Shown here piece after piece: positions 1 to 12,259 of a stretch of DNA of 64,000 bases (position 1 is the first letter of the stretch; every line of letters starts with the position of its first letter). Below the pieces are notes generated by a model, which saw only the letters and a list, made by a program, of their open reading frames with translations, searched no databases and was not told the DNA's origin. Source of the stretch: Cervus elaphus (Eukaryota > Chordata > Mammalia > Artiodactyla > Cervidae); contig NC_057817.1 of assembly GCF_910594005.1 (NCBI RefSeq), forward strand, positions 25,893,001 to 25,957,000, read 5' to 3'. Made by a program: the position numbers and the translations under genes.

Positions 1-1400
1 CAGTCATCAGCCTGCAGTGACTTGCAGTCTGTATGTGGCACGCGCCCTTCTGTTCTCATCAAGCTGACTCATTAGAACAAAGAAACACATGTTCATATGG
101 ACACATGTGCACATACATACCATGCCATACTACCCTTAGTCTTTGTCTTTCTGGGAGAGAGAGGATTGAGAGATAGAAAACTTGCGCTGGCAGGAGCAAT
201 GGTAAGCCCTTGGGACAATTTCTCTTAGGTGCACATTTGCATGAATATGACTCAGAGTGTAGCTTTGGCCAATATTTGGTAAATTTATAGGCTGAGAAGG
301 AAGGAGTCAGCTAGAATGGGGTTTGGCCACATTAACTGCTCATGTGTAAAAATGGCCCAAAATGCATTTGCATGTCTCTGGGCTTTTGTATTTGGCTTTT
401 TGTATATTTTTTCCATGACTTGCGTGTTTCTGTATCCCTGCATACTCACATATGTCTGAGTGTTGGGTTGTGTCTCTGTGTTTTCCCACACACCTGGGTG
501 TACATCTACTTGTACATTTGCATCTGTCTCTGAATGCTTGCATGTGTTTGTACACGACCTGTGTATGAATGGGTGGATTTGCCTGTGCCTCTGTGCATAT
601 CTCCTTTTGGGTTTCTGTATAAGGATGCTATTACATGTATCTGCATGTCTTTAGAGATCAGTAACTCCAATGAGACTTCAGACATCTCTCAAATGCCTGG
701 CAAGCCAAAGGTGAAATCTGATGCTGGAAAATGGTTGGGCAGGCCCTCTGCTCAGACTCCCTCTGGCTCAACAACTATTTTCTTGCAAGATGAAGTCTGC
801 AGAGTCTGGCTGCTTCTAGCAATCTAGACCTCCATGGTCCCCTCCCAGTCCATTTTTAATGGCCCTAATGAGTAGAGGGGAGTTTCTGGAGGTGAACTTG
901 GATTTTAAGAGACAAATAAAAAAGGAAACTTCATCCTTTCCTTCCCATTTTCCTAATTTTCCCTTATTAACATTAATCAACCCTGAGCATGAGGCATAGG
1001 GAAGTCAGCTGCTCTACATTTTTTAGACCTTTCTCACACTTTAAAAGCTAAAAAAATTTGCTGACATTTTTCAGGTCAGTATGATAATCATATTGTAGTT
1101 AGGCTGTTAAAAATGGTTTTACCTTTTAGAGCTATTTATTGAATTGTTCACGTAAGAAATAATGTGATGTCTGGGGTTTGCTTCAAAGTGTATGAGGAAG
1201 TATTGGGCTCAAACTAGGTGAAATTAGATTGACCATGGGTTGATCCCTGTTCAAGTGGGGTGTTGGGTATGTGAATGTTTGATTATATTATTCTCTCTTT
1301 ATTTTGTTTGGATTTTTCCATAGTATGAAAGAATCATATTCTCACAGACAGCTCCTATTCTTTCCCCACTGCCCTCTCCATCTGGAGATGTAGCTGAAAC
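1..1400. other. Intergenic, no gene seen; TG-rich stretch 340-650
   Basis: No coding region is supported. The segment 340-650 is rich in words like tgtatctgcatgtct and tgcatgtg, resembling a decayed simple repeat. The remainder is unremarkable AT-rich sequence. Confidence 0.6.
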
Positions 1401-1424
1401 TCTCGTTATTCCCCCCATTATGTG

Positions 1425-1512
1425 GAGGAGGAGGTGGAGGGCCCTCACCAGGTAAGTGATTTGTTTAAGGCAACTGGGAGCAGAAAGCCCTGACTAGAAT
1501 TCCAACAGCCTG
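1425..1512 (-). mobile_element. MIR SINE fragment (degenerate)
   Basis: ccaggtaagtgatttgttt aaggcaactgggagcagaa resembles the reverse complement of the MIR core (gttaagtaacttgcccaaggtcac), followed by a diverged remainder. It is old and short. Confidence 0.4.
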
Positions 1513-2204
1513 CTTCCCACCTAGGATTCTTCTCATTGGACCGTGCATAAACACGAACCTCATGCAGTCATAAAATATAGAATCTGTGAATAAATCCCTA
1601 TCAGATTAATGAAATTACTGAGGCTCCAGTTGCTCATACATTTGCATGGTGCTTACCTAGACAAGTATACGGACACCCAAGGGTTCCACATTTGCATCCG
1701 CAGAGACACATACACACCTCCATTCACACAGCTATGCGTCTCTTGGTTGTACACTTGTAGATCACTTATTTTGAAAAGACAGGAGGTTGTGCATGATGTC
1801 CAGGGGAAAAAAAAAGAAAGGGGATCCGACTGTTACCTCCAGGTGTGCCTGTGCTGTGTGCTCATATGAAGAACCGGGCTATCTGCATACCCCTTGTGAG
1901 AATGTACCAACAGAGGATTTGAAAGGAGTAAGTGTCCCTAAAATTAGATCAAGCCCAAGACCACAGACATACAGTGAATTTTGTAAGGAAGGAAAACCAT
2001 TGGCAAGCTGGTGCCTTGCACCTCTCAATAAAACTGCAACTTCACACACAGGGTACAAGACTTTTTTCCCTTTCATACATAAATATGTTCAGATAACTAA
2101 AACCATCGCATATTCTTCCATAAACAGTGTATGGCACCCAGCCACCGTCATGCACGTGTTATGCAGCCGTGTCTTCAGAGGGAGGCTTCCTGCACAGTGA
2201 GCAC

Positions 2205-2345
2205 AGGTGCTGGAGTCAGAGGACAGGAGTTCTGATCGCCTGTCCACCACAGACTGAGCATGTCATCTTCAGCAAGTCCTATCGCCCCTCTGTGGCTCAG
2301 TTTCCCCTTTGGAAAAACAAGATTGATAGGAATAGCTAAGCTGCC
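2205..2345 (+). mobile_element. MIR SINE
   Basis: It reads ggtgctggagtcagaggac, then a diverged segment, tcttcagcaagtcctatc and gtggctcagtttcccc, following the MIR consensus order in plus orientation. Confidence 0.6.
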
Positions 2346-2676
2346 CAGGTCAAACTATGCTAAACATAAAAACTATTTTATCTATAAATCTATATTTTAC
2401 TCTACATGTTCACAATGAAATAATGACTATCCACCAATAACATGTATAACATATAAACATTTGTATGCATGCATGCCAGTCTATTCATCTATCTAATTTA
2501 AAACATGGGATAGAAAAAATGAGTAATTGCCTTAGATAAAGCAATTCAAATACAGCCCGAACTAGTGAAATGGCGATGAGTCTTGGAGTTAGAAGCAACA
2601 ATCAAGAGCAAAAAAGATGTTCAATATAGAGGGTTATTATGGAGTGAGTTCTGCTGGTTGTCTCAGTTGGTTAGAT

Positions 2677-3127
2677 CAGTGGTTCTTAAAGTGTGGCCCA
2701 AGGATCCCTGGGGGTCCTGGATACCCTTTCAAGAGTTCTGTGAACTCTTTTCTTCTCCAATATATATCTGCATGAGGCTATGTACTTCATATACGTCAAA
2801 CAGACACTGTATCACAACAAATTGAAAGGAGAAACAGATATGAGGATCCAATCACCTTCCATTAAGCTAGACAGTTAAAAGATATGCTTATGTAAAACAA
2901 TCTCTTCTCACTAAATTTATTTTAAAAATATTTTTTTCAAAAAAAAGTTATGACAACATGTGACAGATTATCATTGTTTGAAAAGACTTTTTTTTTTAAG
3001 TTCCAGTTTTCGTTTCTAGTAAGGTAAGTATTGATAGGTATGACCCATATAAAAAGAGCTCTTGGAGATTCTAATAGTATTTAAGAGTTTAAAGGGGTTC
3101 TAAGACCAAAAAGTTTGTGAACAACTG
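2677..3127. mobile_element. Fossil hAT-type DNA transposon (non-autonomous)
   Basis: The left end cagtggttcttaaagtg and the reverse complement of the right end (cagttgttcacaaactttt) form imperfect terminal inverted repeats of the kind seen in mammalian hAT (Charlie-like) elements. The left arm continues ggatccctgggggtcc. The interior is AT-rich and has no coding frame. No clear 8-bp target duplication remains, so the insertion is old. Confidence 0.6.
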
Positions 3128-3304
3128 TCAGAGCCTGTTGCTGCTGGAGACAAGAACCTAAGGCAAGACCAAGGCAAGTAGCAAAACCCAGGTTAGGTTC
3201 TGCTCACCCTCAGGCTGCTGCTGCACCAACATCCTCACCAGTGCTCCCTGCCAAACTCAGTCCCAGCCTAACAGCAGTGTCCAAGTTCATCAAGAGCAGA
3301 GAAA

Positions 3305-3522
3305 TGGTTCACAGTACCCACTCTGGGGTCAGGCAAGTCTGATTGGAGTCCTGGTTCTACCAGTGGGGCATATCATTAGCCTCTCGGGCCTCACTCAGCA
3401 TCCCCTTGTGTAAAATAGGGACACAGCTTCCTTGCAGTGTTATTATAAGATTCAAATGAAATAAATTTAGCGCAGTACCTGGTGCCTAGTAAGCACTTAA
3501 GAAAATGCCTATTATTGTTAAT
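3305..3522 (+). mobile_element. MIR SINE, near full length
   Basis: ctctggggtcaggcaagtc, gtcctggttctaccag, cctctcgggcctcac, tgtaaaataggg, aagattcaaatgaaat and acctggtgcctagtaagc follow the MIR consensus from end to end in plus orientation. Confidence 0.75.
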
Positions 3523-3527
3523 AATAA

Positions 3528-3660
3528 TAACAGCTAGCACTTACTGAAACCTTACTATATGCCAAGCACTCATCTAAGTGCTTTTCATACATTTATCCAC
3601 TTAATCCCAAGGCAATTAAGAACCCTAGGAGACAGTTACTGTGCAGTTCTGCTGCTATTG
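3528..3660 (-). mobile_element. MIR SINE in opposite orientation
   Basis: gcacttactgaaacc, tatatgccaagcactcatc, taagtgcttttcatac and cacttaatcccaagg match the reverse complement of MIR. Together with the preceding plus-strand copy it forms an inverted MIR pair. Confidence 0.65.
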
Positions 3661-6600
3661 TGGTGGTGGTGGTGGTTTCCCAGGCCCTGCCTATGAGCAG
3701 GGTAGTGTAGATTGAAGGGTTAGATAAATGTTTGTGGTTCTGATTTAACTTTGACATGTAAGTGAGAGCATTAAGTGAGGAATCTGATCTTCCAGATGTC
3801 TCTGACTCCTGCCTTCTTCTTTTATAACTACCCCAGGCCTCTGGAGCCAAGTTGTAGGATCAAGAGTGAGTCCTCAGGCCACATGGCCTTCAGGCAAAGG
3901 GGCAGGACTTTTAAAGCAGTGTATGAGGAAGAGAGGACAGCAAAAACCTCTGTCACCAGTAACATCAGTGATAAGTCAAAAAACCTACTTCGTAGGTGCT
4001 ATACTTGGGATGTTATTCTTCTCTATGGCTCAGAGCCTCTCCGCACACATGCACACATACACACATGCAGACCTTCAGCAAAATCACCTCCCATGCATTT
4101 ATAAACAGAAGAAATGAATGTGTTGAGGTCCTTGCCTCATGCTTGTTTTGACAGTGTACCTCTAGGCAAACACATATGCAGAGAGAAAGGACTGTATGAA
4201 ATTACAGAGTGCAGGGAAAGACTCTCGCCCCAGTTTTCCCTCTTCCATCCTGACTAATTAGCAAAGATGCTATAACAAAATACAGGCTCTCATCTCCAGT
4301 GTCTTTCTTAGATCAGGTTCCCCCAGAGAACATCCTGGCTTGTCTGGGTCTATCCAACCACCTGGAGTGGGTGGGGAGTTCAGTTGCCTCTTATTGTCAT
4401 GGTAACCGAGTGGCAGAGCAACGGGAGCATGAATCTGGGGCTTTTGGCCAACCACTGATCTACAAAGAGAGAAGAGGGGCAGAATCCCAAGCAGGGCTGA
4501 ATCTCAAGACAGAGCTGGAAGGAAGGGACGGAGAAGGATTTAATCATTTCTACTGGTTTTCAACTGTGGTTACTAGGGCAAGGGCCTTGGGATTATTCCA
4601 GTCTGGTGCTCTGGGATATAAGGTGGGTTCTTGCTACAGACAGGTCTAGCAGACAGAGTTCAAGAGTCTTGGGCCTGCATTATCCAGACTAAAATCCAAC
4701 TGGTTTGACTAAGAGGATAAGAGAAGCTATTGTTCACTTTGATTAAGTTTACCACCCTCTCCATCAAGCTTTGGAGAACACATATTCCTGGATATGAGTG
4801 GAGGCAAGGAGGATGTGAGAGAGTCATTTCTTGGCTTCTTTTTTATTTTTTGGAAGACAGAGAAAAGAGACCCTTCCGTGTGTATAGTATGGACAATGCC
4901 TTGGCATCCTCCGTTAGATTACAGAATTCTGGGAGGTATTGAGGGAAATGCTAATTGCTCAGAAAATGACTTTGCAATCAAGGGAAGGGGCAGGGGAGGG
5001 TAATAAAGAATGACCAGGTAGAGAGGTTAGAAAAGGCCATCTCCCCTCTATGGTCAGAATATGAAGATATGTTCAAAATCCAGAGTCCAAAAAAAGCCCA
5101 GCAGAGAATTGGGGCAATAATCTAAATAATTCAGCACCAAACCCTTCGACTACAGTGCTTTTGCCTGAATTTAATGGATAACTGACCCTGTAAGAGAAGA
5201 GACTTGTCCCTGGGGGCCAAGACTCAAACTGTGCAATTCCAGGACCCTCTCCAGCTAAGAGAATGAAATGAAAGGGACTGGGGGTTGGGAGGGGTCTCAA
5301 GGTTTGGCCTCAAAGGTCTCTGGGCTCTGAGGTAGCAGAACAGGCTAGAGGCCAGAGGCCCTCCATTTGGGGGCTTCTTTGCTAGAGAGGGAGGGAGGGG
5401 GAAGGAGGGAATGAGGGGAGGGGGAGGGGCAGGCAGGAACAGATGCTTCCAGATCTAAAGGAATAATTTGAGGGGGAAAGGCAGGATCAAACGGAGGAAG
5501 AGGAGGGGGAGGAGGGGAAAAAGGAAAGAGAACAAAGGTATAGTGGGGATTGGAGCCTCTTTAGTGGAGTAGAGATAAAGGGGAATCCGGGTGAGACAGC
5601 TAAGCCAACATCTGCCCTGGGGCTATAAAATCTTGTTCTATTTGCTGCTGGCCCAGGGGCCACTCTGGAGCAGTCAGATTGGTCCCTGAGGTGACCTGGA
5701 CTGGAAGCTCAGCCAGGAACCTTTGAACCTCAAACGTCCCTCCCAGTTGCCGCCCCTACCTTTTGGTTCCTCTTCTGCATTCTCAGTGGAGGGGAGTTCC
5801 AGGAGGAGCACTGGAGCTGGGGGCTGTCCCAGAGGATTACTGGGGGATGAGAGAGAAGAGGAGCAAGAACCGGAGGAAATACGGAGCATATAAAGCAGCA
5901 GGAACACTAGGCTTCCTTGAAAATGCTGAGCAGAGACAGACAGACACGGACAGAACTTGAGGCAGTCACATCCCAAAATGATTCAAATTCATCAGAGAGA
6001 CGAAGTCCAAGAAGAGAGGTTTCCAGCTGGGAAGCTCAAATCTCCCCATCTCCCCTCTGTGCAGGGTCAGGCAGCAGAGGGTTGAGGTGGGGTGTGGAGA
6101 AGGGCCGCTAAGAGCAGGAGCAAATGCCCACGGGGAATATTCCATACCTCCTCCATTTTCTCCTCTCCCCAGCTCTTCTCTCCTCCTGCTGGAACTCAAT
6201 CCCTGTTCTGTAACCTTAATTACCGAGGTCTGTTCCAGCTGAGTGGAAAAACTCCACTTGTAGAAAGTTACGAACACCGTGTTCCCACCCAAAGGGACAG
6301 AGTCAAAACAGGAGCCAGGCAGCCATGAGAGTGGGTGACACCTCAGAACAAGAACAAACTGGTTGGGGGCCATCTCCCAAGTGACTCATTCCCACACCCC
6401 CATGGATAACCCAGCCCTGTCCCCTGTCCAAGGGATTGGAGAAGGTGCCTCCCATTTTGTAAGAGCCCTAATCCTAACCTGGCATTCAGAGACAAAGGCC
6501 AGGGGAGGAGGGAGGCAATTCTTAGCACAGGATTTGGGGCTGAGGTGCGGGGTGGACCCACTCTGGGCCTGGAATTCCTCTGACAGAGGAGAGACTGTTG

Positions 6601-9600
6601 GTTTGATGACCTGGGATTCTTCGGGATTTGGAAATGTTTCTACTACTGACTGAGATCTCTCGTCTCCATCGGTCCCCACAAAAATCTTGTGAGAGGGTCC
6701 CATTTCCTGCTCTTGTAAGTCAGAGAAAATTATCCTTTCCTTTCCAAAGGAAATAAAGTCTCCTTATTTGGTGGTGGGGAGTTGGTTGGTCGAAGAGCAA
6801 CCGAGAGTCCTGCTCCATTTTCCAGGAAAAAATGGAAGGTGGAATGGGGGAAGCAAAGGGAGCCTGGGCTCTAAAGGGCGAGCCCCGGGAGGTGGAGCGG
6901 AGTTCACCGCTCAGTGAACCCGCTCGGCCGGCCACGCAGCCCCCGGCCCCCGCCCCGCGCCCTATTGTCCTCCGTGAGAACCGGGGGTCGTGACCCAGCT
7001 GAAGGCGACACCGCGCCCGGAGCGGACGCTGCGTGGAACCCGGAGCAGAAGCCGGGCTGCCGGTCGGCCTCTCGCGTTTCGTCTTTGTCGGGCTGGTCCC
7101 ATTTCGGCTTCCTCCAGACCCTGGCCGCTGCCAGGAGGGGAGTGGGGACCCCTGAATGCAGGCAGCTGCTTTGTGCCCTGTTCTCTTAGGCCCGGCTTCC
7201 TGGGAAGCCAGAGGCACCCCTGGGAGCAGGAACCTAGGATTGAGCTGTTTGGCAGAGCCTCCCACATGCTGTGATTTAGGATTTCTCGGCCCCAAGTTCA
7301 AATATACTTCCCTCTCCCAAACTCTGACGCTGCATAGACAGGGTCAGAAAGGAGTGAGTAGAGGGGACACTTCTTTGGACTGGACCCATTCCCGTCACGG
7401 TTGCAGAGTGGATCCTACAGGACCCTACATCTTAGGGAATCTGGTAATTGCTGATGGGGACTGGGAAGTTAAAACAGTCCCTTTAGGTTTATTAGACTGT
7501 GTAGCCCTACTCTTCCTCAAACATACTCTGAGACTCTCCCTACCCATCCTTGTCTTCCCTGCCTCCTAATTCATCAGTTAGCTGGGCCTGCAGGCATAGT
7601 TGTGGTTGTGGGCTTGGCTTCTGGAAGGACCCTGCCATTCAAAGAAACTACAGAGCTGACACCAGAGAGAAGCAGGAAAATCCTGAGGCATAGAGAAGAG
7701 CCAAGCCAGAGAAGAGGCTCCTGGACCTGGGAGGCAGTGAGCAGACCTCGGTTTCTCTCTGCTTCCCAAGTCCAAAGGGGATCCGAGTTCCGGGAGCCGC
7801 ACAGATTTTAAGGCGGCTGAGAGAGCCCTCCAGGTGTCCGGTTCAAACAGTGCACATTACCCTTTTTAATTCTCAAGAAGCAACAAAAACTTGGATACTC
7901 AAAGCTGCCACATGCTGCAGGAGAAAAATTAAATTGGGGCTAGTGAGATGGGATGCAGAAAAAGCAGACCAAGTGGGGTGGTCAGTTCCATCAGAAAGAC
8001 TGGTCACAGGCAAAGACTTTTTTTTTCCTGCTAAATCCCCTAAATGTTTATTTTGGGCCCCTACCCACCCGGATAAATCAAGCTAACAGATTAGGAAGTT
8101 CATAAAATTGTATTCTTAGGTAATGATATCCAGAGAGGTAATAAATATTCCCGCTGCGCTGATGGCCGCTGGAGTTGGGGGTTCCTCCATCTCTTTTTCC
8201 AAGTCTAAGAAGGATTTCTTGAAAAGGGAACATTTTCATAAAAATTAGCTCTCCAAAGGTGGGATGCAGATAGAAGCTGTGGAAAACCATGAGAAGTGGC
8301 TTTGTGAACCACACTTCCCCAGGACTGGGCAGAAAGCTGAGAAAAAGATGGTAAAATTGCCCCAGCAGGTTTCTCCTCCCCACCATAGCACCCCCTTCAG
8401 AGTCAGTCTCTCTAATCTTAGAAAAGCAGACAAACCGTGCCTAGCAGAGGGTACCCTGGCCCCAAGCTCCGGAGAAACCCTTAACTGTTTGCCTTCCTTA
8501 GCGGTCCCCCAAATACACATAGATACATACATCTAACAGCGGGAAGGCGTCCCTGGATTGCAATCCGCCAAGTCTATGCTCAAAAAAAGCTGATGCACAG
8601 ATTGCAGAGAAAACTTTGTAGGAAACTTCACACAAACGGCAGTGAGAGGCCCACAGACCAGCGGAGTTCCTCAGTCCTTCCCCCACCCCCGCCCCCGCCC
8701 CCAGGCTCACTTTCTCCACTCTTTCTCTCCTTTTGGAGACAAGTTTCTTCGTTCCCCAGGTACTCTCTTCGGCTACCCATTTTTTTCCCCGAAGCAAAAG
8801 TTCACCGCTCCTGATTGGATTTCCCGCCTTCCCTCCCCAAGACCGGGAGTTGAAATAAAAATTGAATGGCAAACAGAGATAGAGTTGAAACTGCTGTGGT
8901 CCTCGCCCCCAGAGCATATGAGTGCTAACTACTTACATGTCAAGGGGATTTTTGACCTGTGGGGATCTCCTGGTGCTTGGAGAGAAGGACCTTGGAAGAT
9001 TGGTGTTGCCGCTTTCACCCCGTCTTCTTTTTACTTAGCCATTGGAGAGACACACACAATACGCTGGCAGGCATTCACGCGCCTTGCCTCTCCCATTACT
9101 CGGGGGCAAGAAATCAGCCCCACAGAAGCTGTGGCATCCTGTCCGGAGACCGGGGGCTGAGCTAGGGCTGGCTTGGGAGGGTCGGAGCTGGGGGTGGGGG
9201 AGAGGTCAGAGGCGCTGCCGAATATAAAGGCGATGGGAGAGAAAATGCTGTGTCCTCCCCGTGAACCTGGGCTGCGTCTTCCCCACCCTCCCCCAGTCTT
9301 TCCCCACTGTTGAATCCAACTTCAATAAAAGCCCTGACCCTCAGCTTCCCAGTGAGGCTGAAGCAGCATCCAGTGGGTCAAGACAGCTAGAGCTAGGGGC
9401 CCAGGTTGGTCCCCTACACTGGACATCCCTCTCATCTCTGAGAGCCTGATCCTATTCCAGGTGGTCAGGTCCAAGGCAAAGGAGAGTTTTGGGGAAAGAG
9501 CAAAGAATGGAACCCACTGGAGGGAAGGCCAGAGGCCAAAATTTTCCAAAACTCAAGTACAAGAGGGTTTAGTTTTATTTGTCAAACTATGGATTTCTGA

Positions 9601-10209
9601 TGTTTCTGCTTTTCAGACCGAGAGGGACAGACAGAGATACACAGAGAGTGACTACATGTGTATGTGTGAGAAGAGGAGTTTAAAAGGAAGAGGAATTTAA
9701 TACAGAAGCTCCTAAAGAAGGAAAAATAAAAGAAATGTCCCAATCCTTTTATACTGCTTTTCTCGAACAAGAGCATGTACCTTCAGCAAGTTCATCTTAA
9801 CATATAGAAGATAGTGAATTTCCCTCCCCTGTGTTCATCTCTTCCACTTTAGGGAGGAGAAAGAATACATTCCCCTGAAACCAAGTGAGCAAAGTTAAGA
9901 AAAGATTATGAATCTTGATTTCCATTGCCCCCTCTTTCCATCTTAACTTCCTTAAGGTATTGGAAAGACTTCCAGGTCCCCCCCTCACACCTTCCCTTTT
10001 CCCAAGCGCAACTAGACCCCCTTTTCCTGCCCCAAAGCCAATTGCATCAAGATGATGGGAGCTATAGTCAGATTTGGCCCCTAATTCACTTGATTACATA
10101 AAATCACTCCAGATAATTGTTGGCCCTGCTTCCTCACACTGTAGGCAGCATGTTTTGCTGTCCCCAGGGCACCATTGAGGGAGGGGAAAGTAGACCTACA
10201 GGACCCCAG

Positions 10210-10212
<3 letters not shown>

Positions 10213-10253
<41 letters not shown>
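10213..10253. repeat. (AC)n microsatellite
   Basis: About 20 uninterrupted AC units. Confidence 0.97.
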
Positions 10254-10254
<1 letters not shown>

Positions 10255-10784
10255 CCAGCAAGTGGTTCAAGAGGAAATAAATCCAAAGCACATCAAACAG
10301 ATTTTCATAACTTGGTTCCTCTGTTGCCTTTCACTCCTGGATTCGAGGAGAGAGGAGAGTAGTATCCATGACTTCCCTACTTATCCCAGATCTCTTCTCC
10401 CTCTCTCTTCTCCTTCTGACAGCCCTCCATCCTGATATTTGGATAAACTGTCAGAGAAGCTCACCAACTACCCCTTCACCTTCCTCCAACAAACAAGCAA
10501 AAATTTCAAAAATTCGAGCAGGCCTTGCTCAGAGCCTGGTCTCCAGGACTAGAATTCTTTGGAGACTTGGACTTAAAGTAATCATTCAGGCAATCCAAAT
10601 CAGTTTTTTGTTTGTTTTAGCCCCCAAGGAAGCAATTAAAAAAAATCTTTTTTTACAAGCAGGAAGTCTTGTTCCTCCAATGTCCAAGCCCTATGGAGAC
10701 CTGGGAGGTTGTAGGAAGAAAGGTGAATCCCCCTGCCTCTCCCTGTGTCTTTTCTCAACATCTAGCAGGTCCATGATAAAAGTT

Positions 10785-10804
10785 GGGGGGGGGGGGGGGG
10801 GGGG
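10785..10804. repeat. Homopolymer run of 20 G
   Basis: Twenty consecutive G on the plus strand. The run can form a quadruplex, and its exact length is prone to sequencing error. Confidence 0.9.
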
Positions 10805-11479
10805 AATAAGAGTGCTTCATTATCTCTAGGCATCAGGCTTTGAGGCCTACCCATGCAAGGGGGCCTCCCAGGCCTCTGGCCTCCACTTCACCCTTCTTTC
10901 CAAGTCTAAACAAACAGAAAAGTCATCCTGACAGGTCACTTTGCTGCTTTAGAATCACCAGCTCAAAATGTTTCTTCTTTTAAGGAGAACAGGCATGTTG
11001 AGAGGCATCTTCCTAATCCCTCAGCCCCAAAGAACTCCCCAAACATGAAAACTCTTCTTCCTACCAACTCCCTAAACTTGCCTTCTAATCTGCAAATTAG
11101 GCAGGCCTACTCACCAAAGGGAAGGGAGAAGAGAGGAGAGAGGAGGAGACAAAAGAAGGCACTGTGCTTAACTCTAGAAAAGTGAGACCCCCAGGAGAGC
11201 CTGGCCCCTACAGACTCAGGGAGGAAGTGCCCTACTCTTCCACATCCCCTCTCCTGACATCCTCTGCCCCAAACCCTTTGCTGGATCTTCTAAGGACCTT
11301 GGGAAACTGGAGTTGAGAGTTAAGCTTTGTGTATTTGCTTAGAGTAAACTTCAGCAACTCTAGAGAGAAGGTGGGATGTTACCAGGCCAGAGGAGGAGGG
11401 GGAGAAAAAGAAACCATCAGACATTGACGTAAAACTAATTCACATCCACTGGTTTATTATTGATCACGGGGCATTTCAC

Positions 11480-12259
11480 ATCGACACTAAAATTCTTTAT
11501 TGCAAGTTTTACAATAATCAAGTAAATTCAGTCCAAAAACACAATAACCACGATGGGGGGTGGGGTGGGGTGTTCTACCTATAGAGTGCCTCTCTGAACT
11601 GAAAGTTCATTTTTATTTTCTTTTGGCTCCTCAAACTGAACAGCTCTGAGAGGCTCTCCAGATGCATTTAGCTTTGTCTGCTGTCTTCCCCCTTCTCCTC
11701 CCAGCTCCCCCCAACAATAATACAAAAGAACTTCATAGCTTTGTTCTCCTTAAAATGACTTCCCCCTCACTAACCTCCCCTGGTGCATTTTCAATGCAAA
11801 AGGCCTAAGGAAAGAGGGGGGAAGGAGGAGGAGGAGAAGGAGGAGTACTGGCTTAAAAATCTCTTTCCTTTTTTCTTTTCCTCATTTCCCCTGAAATGCA
11901 CCCAAACCAGACCATCACACCTTGTAATATATAATTTTTGCAGTTTTTTTTCCTTAAAAAATAAATAACCCCCCAAAATGGCCTTAAACAAAACAAAACA
12001 AAACAAAAAAAACCCCAGCAGGTACCATGCTAAGACAACATCACATGCTTAAAAGGGTCCTTAACAGTGGAAAGGAGAGAAGGGCAGGGGGCTTGTTTGT
12101 TTATCTGTTTTGTCTGTTTGGAATTGACAAGGGGGAAGGTGGGAGGAAGAGAGAAAAGAACCAAAATATATATATATATTAAATTCTATAAATAAGAGTC
12201 AATTTGTGTGTGAGGGGAGGATGGGGGGCCTGGGATGGGGGCAGGGTGTGAGTTATGTT
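11480..12259 (-). other. HOXC4: HOXC4 3' UTR with poly(A) signals
   Basis: Downstream of the HOXC4 stop on the minus strand there is about 0.8 kb of AT-rich, non-coding sequence. It ends near a canonical AATAAA (plus-strand tttatt at 11496-11501), with a second copy at 11453-11458. It contains a short (AT)n run near 12167-12180. The length fits known HOXC4 3' UTRs. The cleavage site itself is not visible, so the left edge is approximate. Confidence 0.6.
11496..11501 (-). terminator. HOXC4: Poly(A) signal AATAAA of HOXC4
   Basis: The plus strand reads tttatt, so the HOXC4 strand reads AATAAA, about 0.76 kb past the stop codon. A second AATAAA at 11453-11458 could serve as an alternative. Confidence 0.55.

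Larger units (their letters stand above)
3661..11450. other. Intergenic flank downstream of HOXC4, no gene seen
   Basis: No protein-coding exon can be supported on either strand. Visible items are purine-rich tracts at 5380-5530, TATAAA-like words at 5624, 5888 and 9223, a CpG-rich patch at 6890-7100, the AC repeat and the 20-G run. Splice-supported or conserved coding frames are absent. Confidence 0.6.

Noticed and set aside
6720..7301. 193-codon minus-strand open frame near 7 kb
   Set aside because: It lies in a CpG-rich patch with comparable open frames on both strands, and has no domain or splice support.
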